Shown: positions 52,964 to 62,182, counted from the first letter of the stretch. The stretch: DNA of 64,000 nt from Bradyrhizobium oropedii (GCF_020889685.1 NZ_JACMYO010000008.1:1-64000); one strand, 5' to 3'. A program made the numbers and translations. Notes: generated from the sequence alone by a model not told the origin.

Positions 52964-54289
52964 ATGAGCCGGACCGCAACCCTTGCGCCTGATGGCGGCG
53001 CCCGCAGCGAGGTCGAGACGTCCACGATCCGCGCGATCTCCTGGCGGCTGATCCCGTTCCTGATCCTGGCCTACTTCTTCTCCTATCTCGATCGCGTCAA
53101 TCTCAGCTTCGCCGCGCTCACCATGAACGCGGAGCTGAAGTTCTCACCGCTTGTGTTCTCGTTCGGCGCCGGCATCTTCTTCATCGGCTATTTCATCTTC
53201 GAGGTACCGAGCAATCTGGCGCTCGAGAAGTTCGGCGCCAGCAAGTGGATCGCCCGCATCATGGTGAGCTGGGGCATCCTCTCGGCTCTGATGGCGGCGG
53301 TCTATGACGATCACAGCTTCTATGCGCTGCGCTTTTTCCTCGGCGTCGCCGAGGCCGGCTTCTTCCCCGGCATCATTCTCTATCTCACCTACTGGTATCC
53401 GGCCGAATATCGCGCGCGCTTCCTCGCCGCCTTCGCGATCGCCGTCCCGGTCTCGACGGCGATCGGCGCGCCGATCTCGGGCCTTCTGCTCGGGCTCGAC
53501 GGCGTCATGGGTCTGAAGGGCTGGCAGTGGCTGTTCATCATCGAGGGCGTGCCCTCGGTGCTGCTCGGCATCGTCACCTGGTTTTATCTGACCGACCGGC
53601 CGGAGAAGGCCGACTGGCTCTCGGCCGAGCAGAAGGCATGGCTGAAGTCGAAGCTCGATGCCGAGGTCGCGGCGAAGCAGGCGGCCAAGCACTTCACGCT
53701 GTTCGAGGCCCTGTCCTCGCCGAAGGTGCTGGCGCTCAGCGCGATCTATTTCGGCTTCGTCGCCGCGCTCTACGGCATGCAGTTCTGGCTGCCGCAGATC
53801 GTCAAGGCGTTCGGCCTGACCAACGCGCAGACCGGCTTCGTCACCGCGATCCCCTATGCATTCGGCACCGTCGCGATGATCCTGTGGGCACGCCGTTCGG
53901 ATGCCGCGCGCGAGCGCGTGTTTCATGTCGGCGCGCCGCTGCTGCTGACGGCGCTGGCGCTCGCCGTCTCCAGCTACATCACCGATCCGATCATGACGAT
54001 GGTCGTGCTGACGGTCGCCGCGATCGGAATCTTCTGCACGTTTGCGGTGTTCTGGACGCTGCCGACCGCCTGGCTGTCCGGCACTGCCGCCGCCGGCGCA
54101 ATCGCGTTGATCAACTCGATCGGCAACCTCGCAGGCTTCGGCGGACCCTATCTGATCGGCTGGGTCAAGGAGGCGACCGGCAGCACCTCGACCGGTCTAT
54201 TGGTGCTGTCATTGCTGCCGCTGATCGGCGGGCTCCTGGTGTTCCTCGGCAGCCACGAGACCAAGACCGAGTTCGTGGAAGCGAAGTAA
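52964..54289 (+). CDS. MFS transporter, anion:cation symporter type
   Basis: A 441-aa 12-TM transporter. LAYFFSYLDRVNLSFAALTM at TM1 and FFLGVAEAGFFPGIILYLTY in TM4-5 are hallmarks of the anion:cation symporter (ACS) group, whose members import organic acids such as tartrate, phthalate or 4-hydroxyphenylacetate. The central loop starts DRPEKADWLSAEQKAWL. GGGGGGAA precedes the ATG. The transported acid is unknown; no catabolic gene adjoins it. Confidence 0.9.
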   Translation: MSRTATLAPDGGARSEVETSTIRAISWRLIPFLILAYFFSYLDRVNLSFAALTMNAELKFSPLVFSFGAGIFFIGYFIFEVPSNLALEKFGASKWIARIMVSWGILSALMAAVYDDHSFYALRFFLGVAEAGFFPGIILYLTYWYPAEYRARFLAAFAIAVPVSTAIGAPISGLLLGLDGVMGLKGWQWLFIIEGVPSVLLGIVTWFYLTDRPEKADWLSAEQKAWLKSKLDAEVAAKQAAKHFTLFEALSSPKVLALSAIYFGFVAALYGMQFWLPQIVKAFGLTNAQTGFVTAIPYAFGTVAMILWARRSDAARERVFHVGAPLLLTALALAVSSYITDPIMTMVVLTVAAIGIFCTFAVFWTLPTAWLSGTAAAGAIALINSIGNLAGFGGPYLIGWVKEATGSTSTGLLVLSLLPLIGGLLVFLGSHETKTEFVEAK

Positions 54290-54325
54290 CTCGCGCCTCA
54301 CAAGCTATATGTCCGCCGGGTCGTC

Positions 54326-54443
54326 GTAGCCCGGATGGAGCCAACCGGTCGCGCGAATGTGCGCCCGGTGACAGGCTCCGCGTAATCCGGGACCGCGCCG
54401 CATTGGTGACGTCCCGGATTTCGCTCCGCTCCATCCGGGCTAC
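54326..54443. repeat. Palindromic repeat, GTAGCCCGGATGGAG family
   Basis: GTAGCCCGGATGGAG (54326-54340) is the exact reverse complement of CTCCATCCGGGCTAC (54429-54443), enclosing an 88-bp centre with CCGGTCGC and GCGCCCGG inner features. It is located between the MFS gene and the RND operon, where it may stop read-through. Confidence 0.88.
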
Positions 54444-54503
54444 ACCCCCTCAAATCCTTGCTGATTCCGTGCCGATCGAGGCCGATCTCACGAATTGGTT
54501 ACT

Positions 54504-54543
54504 ACTGATGAATATTGACATTCATCAGTGATAAATCGATACT
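54504..54543 (+). promoter_or_regulatory. RND operon promoter embedded in a perfect inverted repeat
   Basis: ACTGATGAAT (54504-54513) and ATTCATCAGT (54520-54529) form a perfect 10-bp inverted repeat with a 6-bp spacer. The -35 hexamer TTGACA (54515-54520) sits in the spacer, with a 17-bp gap to GATACT (54538-54543) as -10. The TetR protein encoded at the operon end is the natural candidate for binding here and blocking RNA polymerase. Confidence 0.78.
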
Positions 54544-54576
54544 CTTCATCAATCGTCAGCCCGATGGAGATTTCAG

Positions 54577-55683
54577 ATGTTCGGCCGTTCCATTTTCTCG
54601 AGCTATTACAGGCTCTTGACGGGAGCATCGTTAGCTTTTGCGGTGTTCGCATTGACCGGCTGCAACGAAAAGGCGGCCGAAACCGCCGATCCGGGACGCC
54701 CCGTGCTGGTGGCGACCGTCCATTACGAAGCCGAAACCCCCGAGCGCAGCTTTGTCGGCACCATCAAGCCCCGTATCGAAGCCGATATGGGCTTCCGGGT
54801 TGCCGGCAAGGTGGCCAAGCGGCTGGTCGAAGTCGGACAGACAGTCGACGTCGACCAGCCCTTGGCCACCCTCGACGAGGTCGACCTGAAGCTGCAGGCC
54901 GAGCAGGCGGAGGCGGAATTTCGCGCTGCCACCGGCGTGCTGGCGCAGGCCGCGGCCGCCGAGCAGCGCGCCAAGGATCTGAAGGTCAAGGGCTGGACCA
55001 CCGATGCGGCGCTCGATTCCGCCAAGGCCGCCGGCGACGAGGCGCGCGCGCGGCTGAACCGCGCCGAGCGCTCGGTCGAGCTGACCAAGAACTCCCTCTC
55101 TTACGCAACGCTGGTGGCCGACACCCGGGGTGTCGTCACAGCGACCATGATCGAGCCGGGCCAGGTGGTTGCCGCGGGCCAGGCCTCGATCCGTGTCGCC
55201 CGACTTGGTGAGAAGGAAGCCGTCGTCGCGATCCCCGAGACGCTTCTCGCTCGTGCCAGGTCGGGCGTTGCCACGGTGACGCTGTGGTCGGATGCCAAGA
55301 AGTCCTACGCCGCCAGGCTGCGCGAGGTCGCGCCGCAGGCCGATCCCGCCACCCGCACCTATCTCGCAAAATTCTCGCTGCCGGACGCCGACGAAGCCGT
55401 CTCGCTCGGCATGACCGCGACGCTGACCTTGGCCGACAAGGCGAGCGAGCGGGTGGCGAAGCTGCCGCTGTCGGCGCTGTACAGCCAGGGCGGCGATCCC
55501 TCGCTCTACATCGTCGACGACAAGGGCGACATCGCGCTGAAGCCGGTCAAGGTGAAGGCCTATGAGAGCAACAACGTCGTGATCTCCGGCGGTGTCGACG
55601 ATGGCGCCAAGGTGGTCGCCCTCGGTGTGCAGAAACTCGATCCGAGCCAGAAGGTGCGGGTCGTGTCGTCGCTGTCGTTCTAA
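54577..55683 (+). CDS. RND efflux periplasmic adaptor (membrane fusion lipoprotein)
   Basis: A 368-aa HlyD/AcrA-type adaptor. The N-terminus is a lipoprotein signal with LTGC lipobox (Cys near residue 29). Biotinyl-lipoyl-like halves flank a helical hairpin (FRVAGKVAKRLVEVGQTVDV, then AEAEFRAATGVLAQAAAAEQ), followed by a beta-barrel domain. It links the inner-membrane pump to an outer-membrane channel, which is not encoded here. GGAG precedes the ATG. First gene of the operon; a repeat separates it from the pump gene. Confidence 0.9.
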   Translation: MFGRSIFSSYYRLLTGASLAFAVFALTGCNEKAAETADPGRPVLVATVHYEAETPERSFVGTIKPRIEADMGFRVAGKVAKRLVEVGQTVDVDQPLATLDEVDLKLQAEQAEAEFRAATGVLAQAAAAEQRAKDLKVKGWTTDAALDSAKAAGDEARARLNRAERSVELTKNSLSYATLVADTRGVVTATMIEPGQVVAAGQASIRVARLGEKEAVVAIPETLLARARSGVATVTLWSDAKKSYAARLREVAPQADPATRTYLAKFSLPDADEAVSLGMTATLTLADKASERVAKLPLSALYSQGGDPSLYIVDDKGDIALKPVKVKAYESNNVVISGGVDDGAKVVALGVQKLDPSQKVRVVSSLSF

Positions 55684-55688
55684 CCCCG

Positions 55689-55803
55689 CGTCATTGCGGG
55701 AAGCCCGCGACAAAATTGCAAAGCAATTTTGCGATGAAGCGACGAAGCAATCCACGTCGCCACACGTTGAGGAATGGATTGCTTCGCTTCGCTCGCAATG
55801 ACG
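55689..55803. repeat. Palindromic repeat, CGTCATTGCGGG family, inside the RND operon
   Basis: Outer arms CGTCATTGCGG and GCTCGCAATGACG, inner arms GAAGCAATCC and GGATTGCTTC. It also contains the hairpin AAAATTGC-AAA-GCAATTTT (55712-55730). It occupies nearly all of the gap between adaptor and pump genes and may lower expression of the distal genes. Confidence 0.88.
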
Positions 55804-55838
55804 ATTGAAGTCGAGACGATTTGGACCTGGAGAGTTCG

Positions 55839-58800
55839 ATGAAGCGCTTCAACCTTTCGGCCTGGGCGGTCAGCCATCCGACGCTGGTGCTGTTCCTGAT
55901 GATCATCCTCGGCGTCGCCGGCTACTTCTCCTATGAGAAGCTCGGTCGCGCAGAGGACCCGTTCTTCACCGTCAAGGTGGTGAACGTCTCGGTGATGTGG
56001 CCGGGCGCGACCTCGCAGGAAATGCAGATGCAGGTCGCCGATCCGATCGAGAAGCGGCTGCAGGAGCTGCCGTTCTTCGACAAGGTGCAGACCTATTCCA
56101 AGCCGGGCTTCACGGCGATGCAGGTCTCCTTCAAGGATTCGACCTCGCCGAAGGACGTGCCCTATCTCTTCTATCTCCTGCGCAAGAAGCTGGTCGACGT
56201 GCAGGGCGAGCTGCCTTCCGGCATCCTCGGTCCCGTGGTCAACGACGAATTCTCCGACGTCGATTCGATCCTCTATATGATGACCGGCGACGGCGCCAAC
56301 TACGCGCAGCTCAAGAAGGTCGCGGAAGGCTTCCGCCAACGTCTCCTGAAAGTGCCTGGAGTCACCAAGATCGACCTGTACGGCACCCAGGACGAGCGCA
56401 TCTTCGTCGAGTTCTCGCATGCCAAGCTGGCGACGCTCGGCATCACGCCGCAGGCGCTGTTCGACTCGCTCGCCAAGCAGAACAACGTCACGCCGGCCGG
56501 CACCGTCGAGACCTCCTCGCAGCGCGTGCCGCTGCGCGTCACCGGCGCGCTTGACGGCGTCAAGGCGGTTTCCGAGACGCCGGTCGAGAGCAATGGCCGT
56601 GTGTTCCGGCTCGGCGATATCGCAACCGTCAGCCACGGTTATGTCGATCCGCCGAGCTTCGTGGTGCGTCAGGAAGGCAAGCAGGCGCTCGGCATCGGCG
56701 TCGTCACCGCCAAGGGCGCCAACATCCTCGAGCTCGGCAAGGAGGTCCAGCAGGCGACCGCCGAGTTCCTGAAGGCGGTGCCGCAGGGCGTCGACATCCA
56801 GCAGATCGCCGACCAGCCCAAGGTGGTCGAGCATGCCGTCGGCGAGTTCGTGCACTCCTTCGTCGAGGCGCTCGCGATCGTGCTGTTCGTCTCCTTTGTC
56901 GCACTCGGCTGGCGCACCGGCATCGTGGTCGCGCTGTCGGTGCCGCTGGTGCTCGGCATCGTCTTCATCGTGATGAACGCGATGTCGCTCGACCTGCACC
57001 GCATCACGCTCGGCGCGCTGATCATCGCACTCGGCCTTCTGGTCGACGACGCCATCATCGCGGTCGAGATGATGGTGGTGAAGATGGAACAGGGCTGGGA
57101 CCGCATGAAGGCGGCGTCCTTTGCCTGGGAATCTACTGCGTTTCCGATGCTCACGGGGACGCTGGTCACGGCCGCTGGCTTCCTCCCCATCGGCTTTGCC
57201 AATTCGGCGGTCGGCGAATATGCCGGCGGCATCTTCTGGATCGTGGCGATCGCGCTGGTCGCCTCCTGGTTCGTCGCGGTGATCTTCACGCCCTATATCG
57301 GCGTCAAGCTGCTGCCCAACATCAAGGTGCACCAGAACCACGATCCGCACGCGATCTACGAGACGCGGATGTATCGCGGCCTGCGCAGCGTCGTGCAGTG
57401 GTGCGTCGATCACCGTATCAAGGTGGTGGTGGCGACCGTCGGCGTGTTCGTCGCCGCGATCATCGGCTTCGGCCATGTCCAGCAGCAGTTCTTCCCGCTG
57501 TCGGAGCGGCCCGAGCTGTTCCTGCAGCTCCGCCTGCCCGAGGGCACCGCGTTCAACGTCACCGAGAAGACGGTGAAGAAGGCCGAAGGGCTGCTGAAGG
57601 ACGACCAGGACATCCAGACCTACACCGCCTATGTCGGCCAGGGCTCGCCGCGCTTCTGGCTCGGCCTCAACCCGCAACTGCCGAATGAGGCGTTCGCCGA
57701 GATCGTGATCCTCGCCAAGAACGTCGAGGCGCGCGAGCGCGTCAAGGCGAAGATCGAGCAGGCCGCCGCCGACGGCGCGCTGAACGAGGCGCGGGTCCGG
57801 GTCGACCGCTTCAATTTCGGTCCGCCGGTCGGCTTCCCGGTCCAGTTCCGCGTGATCGGGCCGGATGCCAACAAGGTGCGCGACATCGCCTATCAGGTTC
57901 GCGACGTCATGCGCCAGAACAAGAACGTCAAGGACGTCCAGCTCGACTGGAATGAGCAGTCGCCCTATCTGAAGCTCGCCGTCGATCAGGATCGGGCGCG
58001 CGCGCTCGGCCTGACCCCGCAGGACGTCTCGCAGGCGCTGGCGATGCTGATCTCGGGCGCGCCGGTGACCACGATCCGCGACGGCATCGAGAAGGTCGGC
58101 GTGGTCGCCCGCGCGGTGCCGTCCGAGCGGCTCGATCTCGGCCGCGTCGGCGATCTCACCATCACCACCCGCAACGGCGTCGCCGTGCCGCTGCAGCAGA
58201 TTGCCAAGATCGAATATGCGCATGAGGAGCCGATCCTGTGGCGGCGCAACCGCGACATGGCGATCACCGTGCGCTCGGATGTCGTCGACGGCGTGCAGGC
58301 GCCCGACGTCACCAGCCAGATCTCGCCGAAGCTCAGGGATATCCAGGCCCATCTCGAGCCGGCCTACCGGATCGAGCCGGGCGGGGCGTTCGAGGAATCC
58401 GCCAAGGGCAATGCGTCGATCTTCATCCTCTTCCCCGTGATGGTGATGGTGATGCTGACGCTGCTGATGATCCAGCTGCAGAGCTTCTCGCGCCTGACGC
58501 TGGTGTTCCTGACCGCGCCGCTCGGCATCGTCGGTGCCTCGCTGGGGTTGAATATCGCCAACCAGCCGTTCGGCTTCGTGGCGCTGCTCGGCCTGATCGC
58601 GCTCGCCGGCATGATCATGCGCAACGCGGTGATCCTGGTTGACCAGATCGAGAGCGACGTGGCGTCAGGGCTGACCCGGCGCGAGGCGATCGTCGAGGCC
58701 ACCGTCCGGCGCGCCCGTCCGGTGGTGCTGACCGCGCTCGCCGCGATCCTCGCCATGATCCCGCTGTCGCGCTCGGCGTTCTGGGGCCCGATGGCGATCA

Positions 58801-58976
58801 CCATCATGGGTGGTTTGTTTGTTGCGACTTTCCTGACCTTGCTGTATCTGCCGGGCCTTTACGCCCTCTGGTTCCGCAAGACCCTCGAGGAGAGCGGCCC
58901 CGAGCAAACCGATACTGCGCTGCAGCATGCGGGTAAGGGAGAACTCGCATTTCCGCTTGCTGAGGCGGCCGAATAA
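55839..58976 (+). CDS. RND efflux transporter permease subunit
   Basis: A 1045-aa inner-membrane proton-driven pump. TM1 is LVLFLMIILGVAGYFSYEKLG, followed by a porter domain (MWPGATSQEMQMQVADPIEK) and the usual 12-TM layout. TM4 has the proton-relay Asp-Asp pair in IIALGLLVDDAIIAVEMMV. The protein resembles the AcrB/MdtB-type or broad CzcA-like group rather than metal-specific CusA, but the substrate class is not certain. CCTGGAGAG precedes the ATG. The operon lacks an outer-membrane channel gene. Confidence 0.93.
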   Translation: MKRFNLSAWAVSHPTLVLFLMIILGVAGYFSYEKLGRAEDPFFTVKVVNVSVMWPGATSQEMQMQVADPIEKRLQELPFFDKVQTYSKPGFTAMQVSFKDSTSPKDVPYLFYLLRKKLVDVQGELPSGILGPVVNDEFSDVDSILYMMTGDGANYAQLKKVAEGFRQRLLKVPGVTKIDLYGTQDERIFVEFSHAKLATLGITPQALFDSLAKQNNVTPAGTVETSSQRVPLRVTGALDGVKAVSETPVESNGRVFRLGDIATVSHGYVDPPSFVVRQEGKQALGIGVVTAKGANILELGKEVQQATAEFLKAVPQGVDIQQIADQPKVVEHAVGEFVHSFVEALAIVLFVSFVALGWRTGIVVALSVPLVLGIVFIVMNAMSLDLHRITLGALIIALGLLVDDAIIAVEMMVVKMEQGWDRMKAASFAWESTAFPMLTGTLVTAAGFLPIGFANSAVGEYAGGIFWIVAIALVASWFVAVIFTPYIGVKLLPNIKVHQNHDPHAIYETRMYRGLRSVVQWCVDHRIKVVVATVGVFVAAIIGFGHVQQQFFPLSERPELFLQLRLPEGTAFNVTEKTVKKAEGLLKDDQDIQTYTAYVGQGSPRFWLGLNPQLPNEAFAEIVILAKNVEARERVKAKIEQAAADGALNEARVRVDRFNFGPPVGFPVQFRVIGPDANKVRDIAYQVRDVMRQNKNVKDVQLDWNEQSPYLKLAVDQDRARALGLTPQDVSQALAMLISGAPVTTIRDGIEKVGVVARAVPSERLDLGRVGDLTITTRNGVAVPLQQIAKIEYAHEEPILWRRNRDMAITVRSDVVDGVQAPDVTSQISPKLRDIQAHLEPAYRIEPGGAFEESAKGNASIFILFPVMVMVMLTLLMIQLQSFSRLTLVFLTAPLGIVGASLGLNIANQPFGFVALLGLIALAGMIMRNAVILVDQIESDVASGLTRREAIVEATVRRARPVVLTALAAILAMIPLSRSAFWGPMAITIMGGLFVATFLTLLYLPGLYALWFRKTLEESGPEQTDTALQHAGKGELAFPLAEAAE

Positions 58977-58997
58977 TTGAAGATTGAGCAGACCAAC

Positions 58998-59606
58998 ATG
59001 ACACTGATCTCGGAACATAGCGAAACCGACACCCGCGAACGGATTCTCGTGGTGGCGGAGCGCTTGTTCCGGCAGATCGGCTACCAGAAGACCACGGTCG
59101 CCGACATCGCCAAAGAGCTGCGGATGAGCCCCGCCAACGTGTATCGCTTCTTCGATTCGAAGAAGTCGATCCACGAAGGCGTGGCGCGCGGCCTGATGGG
59201 AGAGGTCGAGATCGAGGCGCAGCGCATCGCGCGGTCGGAAGGGCCGGCCGCGACGCGCTTGCGCCAGATGATGACCACCATCAATCGCATGAACACCGAG
59301 CGCTATGTCGGCGATTCCAAGCTGCACGAGATGGTCGAGATCGCGATGCAGGAGGACTGGGAAGTCTGCGTCGCCCATATGGAGCTGATCGGCAACATCA
59401 TTGGCGAGGTGATCGCGCAGGGCGTGGCCTTGGGCGAATTCGAGGTCGAGGACCTGGAGGTCGCCGCACTTTGCGCCTGCACGGCGATGATGCGGTTCTT
59501 CCATCCGCAGATGATCGCCCAATGCGCCACCAAGCCGGGCCCCACCATCGACCAGATGATCGATTTCGTTATCACCGGCCTGTCGCCGCGCGCCCGCGCC
59601 CATTGA
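58998..59606 (+). CDS. TetR family transcriptional regulator
   Basis: A 202-aa repressor-type protein. The N-terminal HTH is RLFRQIGYQKTTVADIAKEL followed by MSPANVYRFFDSKKSI, and a helical ligand-binding domain follows. ATG 58998 is chosen; a TTG immediately after the pump stop would add 7 residues. As last gene of the RND operon it probably binds the inverted repeat over the operon promoter and is released by a pump substrate. Autoregulation follows from its position. Confidence 0.9.
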   Translation: MTLISEHSETDTRERILVVAERLFRQIGYQKTTVADIAKELRMSPANVYRFFDSKKSIHEGVARGLMGEVEIEAQRIARSEGPAATRLRQMMTTINRMNTERYVGDSKLHEMVEIAMQEDWEVCVAHMELIGNIIGEVIAQGVALGEFEVEDLEVAALCACTAMMRFFHPQMIAQCATKPGPTIDQMIDFVITGLSPRARAH

Positions 59607-59657
59607 GCGCCGGCACTGACGTTTTCGTCAGTTGACTCTTGCGTCAATTTTCTCATT

Positions 59658-59755
59658 CGTCATTCCGGGATGCGCCGCAGGCGCAGGCCCGGAATCCATA
59701 CTCACGATCGTGGTTATGGATTCCGGGCTCGCGCTGCGCGCGCCCCGGAATGACG
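59658..59755. repeat. Palindromic intergenic repeat, CGTCATTCCGGG family, copy 4
   Basis: CGTCATTCCGGGATGCGCCG and CGCCCCGGAATGACG form the outer arms; the inner arms are CCCGGAATCCATA and TATGGATTCCGGG. It lies between the TetR gene and the flavin reductase gene. Confidence 0.9.
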
Positions 59756-59784
59756 AGCGACTGATAATAGGAAAGAGCCCCGCC

Positions 59785-60408
59785 GTGACCGTAAAAGACC
59801 TGCACTTCTACGAGCCGAAGAACGGCCACGGCCTGAAGCACGATCCGTTCAATGCCATCGTGGCGCCGCGGCCGATCGGCTGGATCTCCTCGCGTGACAA
59901 GGGCGGCAACGTCAACCTCGCGCCCTACAGCTTCTTCAACGCCTTCTGCTACGTGCCGCCGATCATCGGCTTCTCCTCCACCAACTGGAAGGACAGCGTC
60001 GCCAACATCCAGGACACCGGCGAGTTCGTCTGGAATCTGACGACGATGGATCTGGCCAAGCACATGAACGCAACCGCGGCGCATGTCGCCCGCGACGTCG
60101 ACGAGTTCAAGGTCGCCGGGCTGACGCCGGTCGCCAGCAAGCTCGTCAACGTGCCGCGCGTCGCCGAAAGCCCGGTGTCGTTCGAATGCAAGGTGAGCCA
60201 GATCGTTCAGCTCCAGGGTGCCGACGGCGAGAAGGCCGAGGCCTGGTTGACGCTCGGCGAGGTCGTCGCCGTGCACATCGACAAGGCCTTCATCAAGGAC
60301 GGCGTCTATCAGACCGGTCTTGCACACCCGATCGTCCGCGCCGGCCGCCGTGGCGACTATTTCGAGATCAAGCCGGAAAACATGTTCGAGATGATCCGGC
60401 CGGATTGA
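59785..60408 (+). CDS. Flavin reductase family (FMN-binding split barrel) protein
   Basis: A 207-aa protein of the DIM6/NTAB flavin reductase family. APRPIGWISSRDKGGNVNLA and SFFNAFCYVPPIIGFSS are the characteristic FMN-binding segments. GTG 59785 is used, with AGGAAAGAG upstream; the longer frame runs into the preceding repeat. Such proteins reduce or bind flavin and often supply FMNH2 to a monooxygenase, though many serve other roles. No partner monooxygenase adjoins it. Confidence 0.87.
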   Translation: MTVKDLHFYEPKNGHGLKHDPFNAIVAPRPIGWISSRDKGGNVNLAPYSFFNAFCYVPPIIGFSSTNWKDSVANIQDTGEFVWNLTTMDLAKHMNATAAHVARDVDEFKVAGLTPVASKLVNVPRVAESPVSFECKVSQIVQLQGADGEKAEAWLTLGEVVAVHIDKAFIKDGVYQTGLAHPIVRAGRRGDYFEIKPENMFEMIRPD

Positions 60409-60724
60409 GTGTCGCTGTGTCTTCTCCCTCTCCCCGTTCTTTACGGGGAGAGGGCAGGGGTGAGGGGCTGTCTCCGCGAGCTGTGATCGTCGTGAGACCT
60501 GTACCCCCTCACCCGAAATTCAAGCTGCGCTTGAATTTCGACCTCTCCCCGCAGGCGGGGCGAGGTAAGGAACGTCGCTCCGCAGTGACGATCCCACACC
60601 ACAACAATGTGAAATTTCCGCGCGCTGCGATGAAAAACCGTCACTCGCAACCTCGGCGCGAGCAGTCTAACCTTCCATGAGCCAGGCCGGATCAACGGCC
60701 GGCCAACAGTAGTGGGAGGATGCG
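60409..60724. repeat. Composite hairpin repeat in intergenic region
   Basis: Three stems are visible. CCCTCTCCCCGT (60426-60437) pairs with ACGGGGAGAGGG (60443-60454). CGAAATTCAAG (60514-60524) pairs with CTTGAATTTCG (60530-60540). CAGGGGTGAGGGG and CCCCCTCACCC bracket the centre, and CCTCTCCCCGC with GCGGGGCGAGG close it at about 60543-60566. This looks like a mobile-type intergenic palindrome of another family. The rest of the region, about 60570-60724, holds only the promoter and GGGAGG ribosome site of the next gene. Confidence 0.8.
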
Positions 60725-61969
60725 ATGACACGCCACGAGCGGAGCGATCAAAATGAACCGCGGCGCGACCCGAACGTTTCCCGACGAACGCTTGTCCAGG
60801 GGCTCGCGGTTTCCGCGGCAGCCGGTGTGACAGGCATCGGCAGTGCGCTGGCCCAGAATGCGCCGGCGCCGGTCGGGCCACCGACGACCATCACCAGCCC
60901 GCCGCGCGACTTCAGTCCGCGCGGGGCGCCGACCACCTATTTCTGGGACCCCGACATCATCGCGGTCGATCCGTCCTTCAACGACCTGGCCCAGCCCAAC
61001 ACTTCGATCAAGCGCCTCCATACCGGGCTGCTTTGGGCGGAAGGCCCGGCCTGGAGCTCGCAGGGCCGCTATCTTCTGTGGAGCGACATCCCAAACAACC
61101 GGCAGATGCGCTGGTCGGAGGATGACGGCCATGTCAGCGTCTTCCGGATGCCGTCGAACTATTCGAACGGCAATTCATTCGACTTCCAGGGCCGGCAGCT
61201 CTCCTGCGAACATCTCACCCGCCGGGTCACGCGGTACGAGAATGACGGCACCGCGACCGTGTTGGCGGATTCTTATCAAGGCAAGCGGCTGAATTCGCCG
61301 AACGATATCGTCGCGCATCCCGACGGCAGCTACTGGTTCACCGATCCGCCCTATGGCGGCCAGCTCTATGAGGGCGAGCCGGATGCGGCGGGCGGCCCCG
61401 GCAATTCCGCCGGCAAGCTCAATCCCCGGATCGGCCAGCCGGCGGGCTTCGCGCCGGCCAAGCGCGAGCTGCCGACCAATTGCTATCGCATCGATCCCTC
61501 CGGCCGCGTCGATCTCGTGGTCAGCGAGGACCAGGTGCCGGATCCGAACGGCATCTGCTTCTCGCCTGATTACAAGAAGCTCTACGTGGTCTCGACCGGC
61601 AAGGGACCGGGCGATAGCGGCCCGGGCGGCAAGGGCGACGTGTTCGTGTTCGATGTCGGCGCCGACAACAAGCTCTCCAACGGCAAGCGGTTCAGCGACT
61701 TCACGATCGACGGCGTGAAGTGCGGGCCGGACGGCATCCGTTGCGACGTCAACGGCAATGTCTGGTGCTCGAGCAATGCCGGCCGTGCGGTCGGCTACAA
61801 CGGCGTCACGGTGTGGTCGCCGGAAGGCAAGCTGCTTGGCCGCATCCGGCTGCCCGAGGTCTGCGGCAACATCACCTTCGGCGGACCCAAGCGCAATCGG
61901 CTGTTCATGGCCGCAAGCCAGTCGCTCTACGCAGTCTATACCGCGACCCAGGGAGCCGGGCCGGCCTAG
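60725..61969 (+). CDS. Tat-exported SMP-30/gluconolactonase family protein
   Basis: A 414-aa protein. SRRTLVQGLAVSAAAGVTGI is a twin-arginine signal, with cleavage near ALAQ (about residue 40). The beta-propeller domain has LWAEGPAWSSQG, NSPNDIVAHPDGSYWFTDPP and DPNGICFSPDYKKLYVVST, the Asn/Asp-rich metal-binding pattern of SMP-30/gluconolactonases. It probably hydrolyses a sugar lactone or similar in the periplasm. GGGAGG precedes the ATG. It is likely monocistronic. Confidence 0.9.
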   Translation: MTRHERSDQNEPRRDPNVSRRTLVQGLAVSAAAGVTGIGSALAQNAPAPVGPPTTITSPPRDFSPRGAPTTYFWDPDIIAVDPSFNDLAQPNTSIKRLHTGLLWAEGPAWSSQGRYLLWSDIPNNRQMRWSEDDGHVSVFRMPSNYSNGNSFDFQGRQLSCEHLTRRVTRYENDGTATVLADSYQGKRLNSPNDIVAHPDGSYWFTDPPYGGQLYEGEPDAAGGPGNSAGKLNPRIGQPAGFAPAKRELPTNCYRIDPSGRVDLVVSEDQVPDPNGICFSPDYKKLYVVSTGKGPGDSGPGGKGDVFVFDVGADNKLSNGKRFSDFTIDGVKCGPDGIRCDVNGNVWCSSNAGRAVGYNGVTVWSPEGKLLGRIRLPEVCGNITFGGPKRNRLFMAASQSLYAVYTATQGAGPA

Positions 61970-62111
61970 CGCGGCTTGCGCGGGGATGGCGCTTTCGCCA
62001 TCCCCCGGCTACCTGATTGTCGTACCTCAGCTTTCGGAACTGAACGCGCGGCCTGCCGTTAACAAACGGCGGCTGGGCCGCGTCAATTTCGCTTTATTTG
62101 AACAGCGAAGT

Positions 62112-62125
62112 GTTCACCGGTGAAC
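62112..62125. promoter_or_regulatory. Perfect palindrome GTTCACCGGTGAAC upstream of acyl-CoA dehydrogenase
   Basis: A 14-bp perfect palindrome 57 nt before the ATG of the acyl-CoA dehydrogenase gene. Size and symmetry fit a TetR-type operator, as seen upstream of fatty-acid genes, but no cognate regulator is in the window. A separate small stem GCCGTT-AACA-AACGGC at 62055-62070 could end the SMP-30 transcript. Confidence 0.55.
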
Positions 62126-62182
62126 GGCACTTTCCGATAGGATCATCACCCATCCGCGCTGCCGTTTCATGAGGACCCCACC

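Noticed and set aside
55680..58352. Long open frame antisense to the RND pump gene
   Set aside because: It is the high-GC shadow of the pump gene; its translation is Arg/Asp/His-rich with no domain and the sense strand has all RND motifs.
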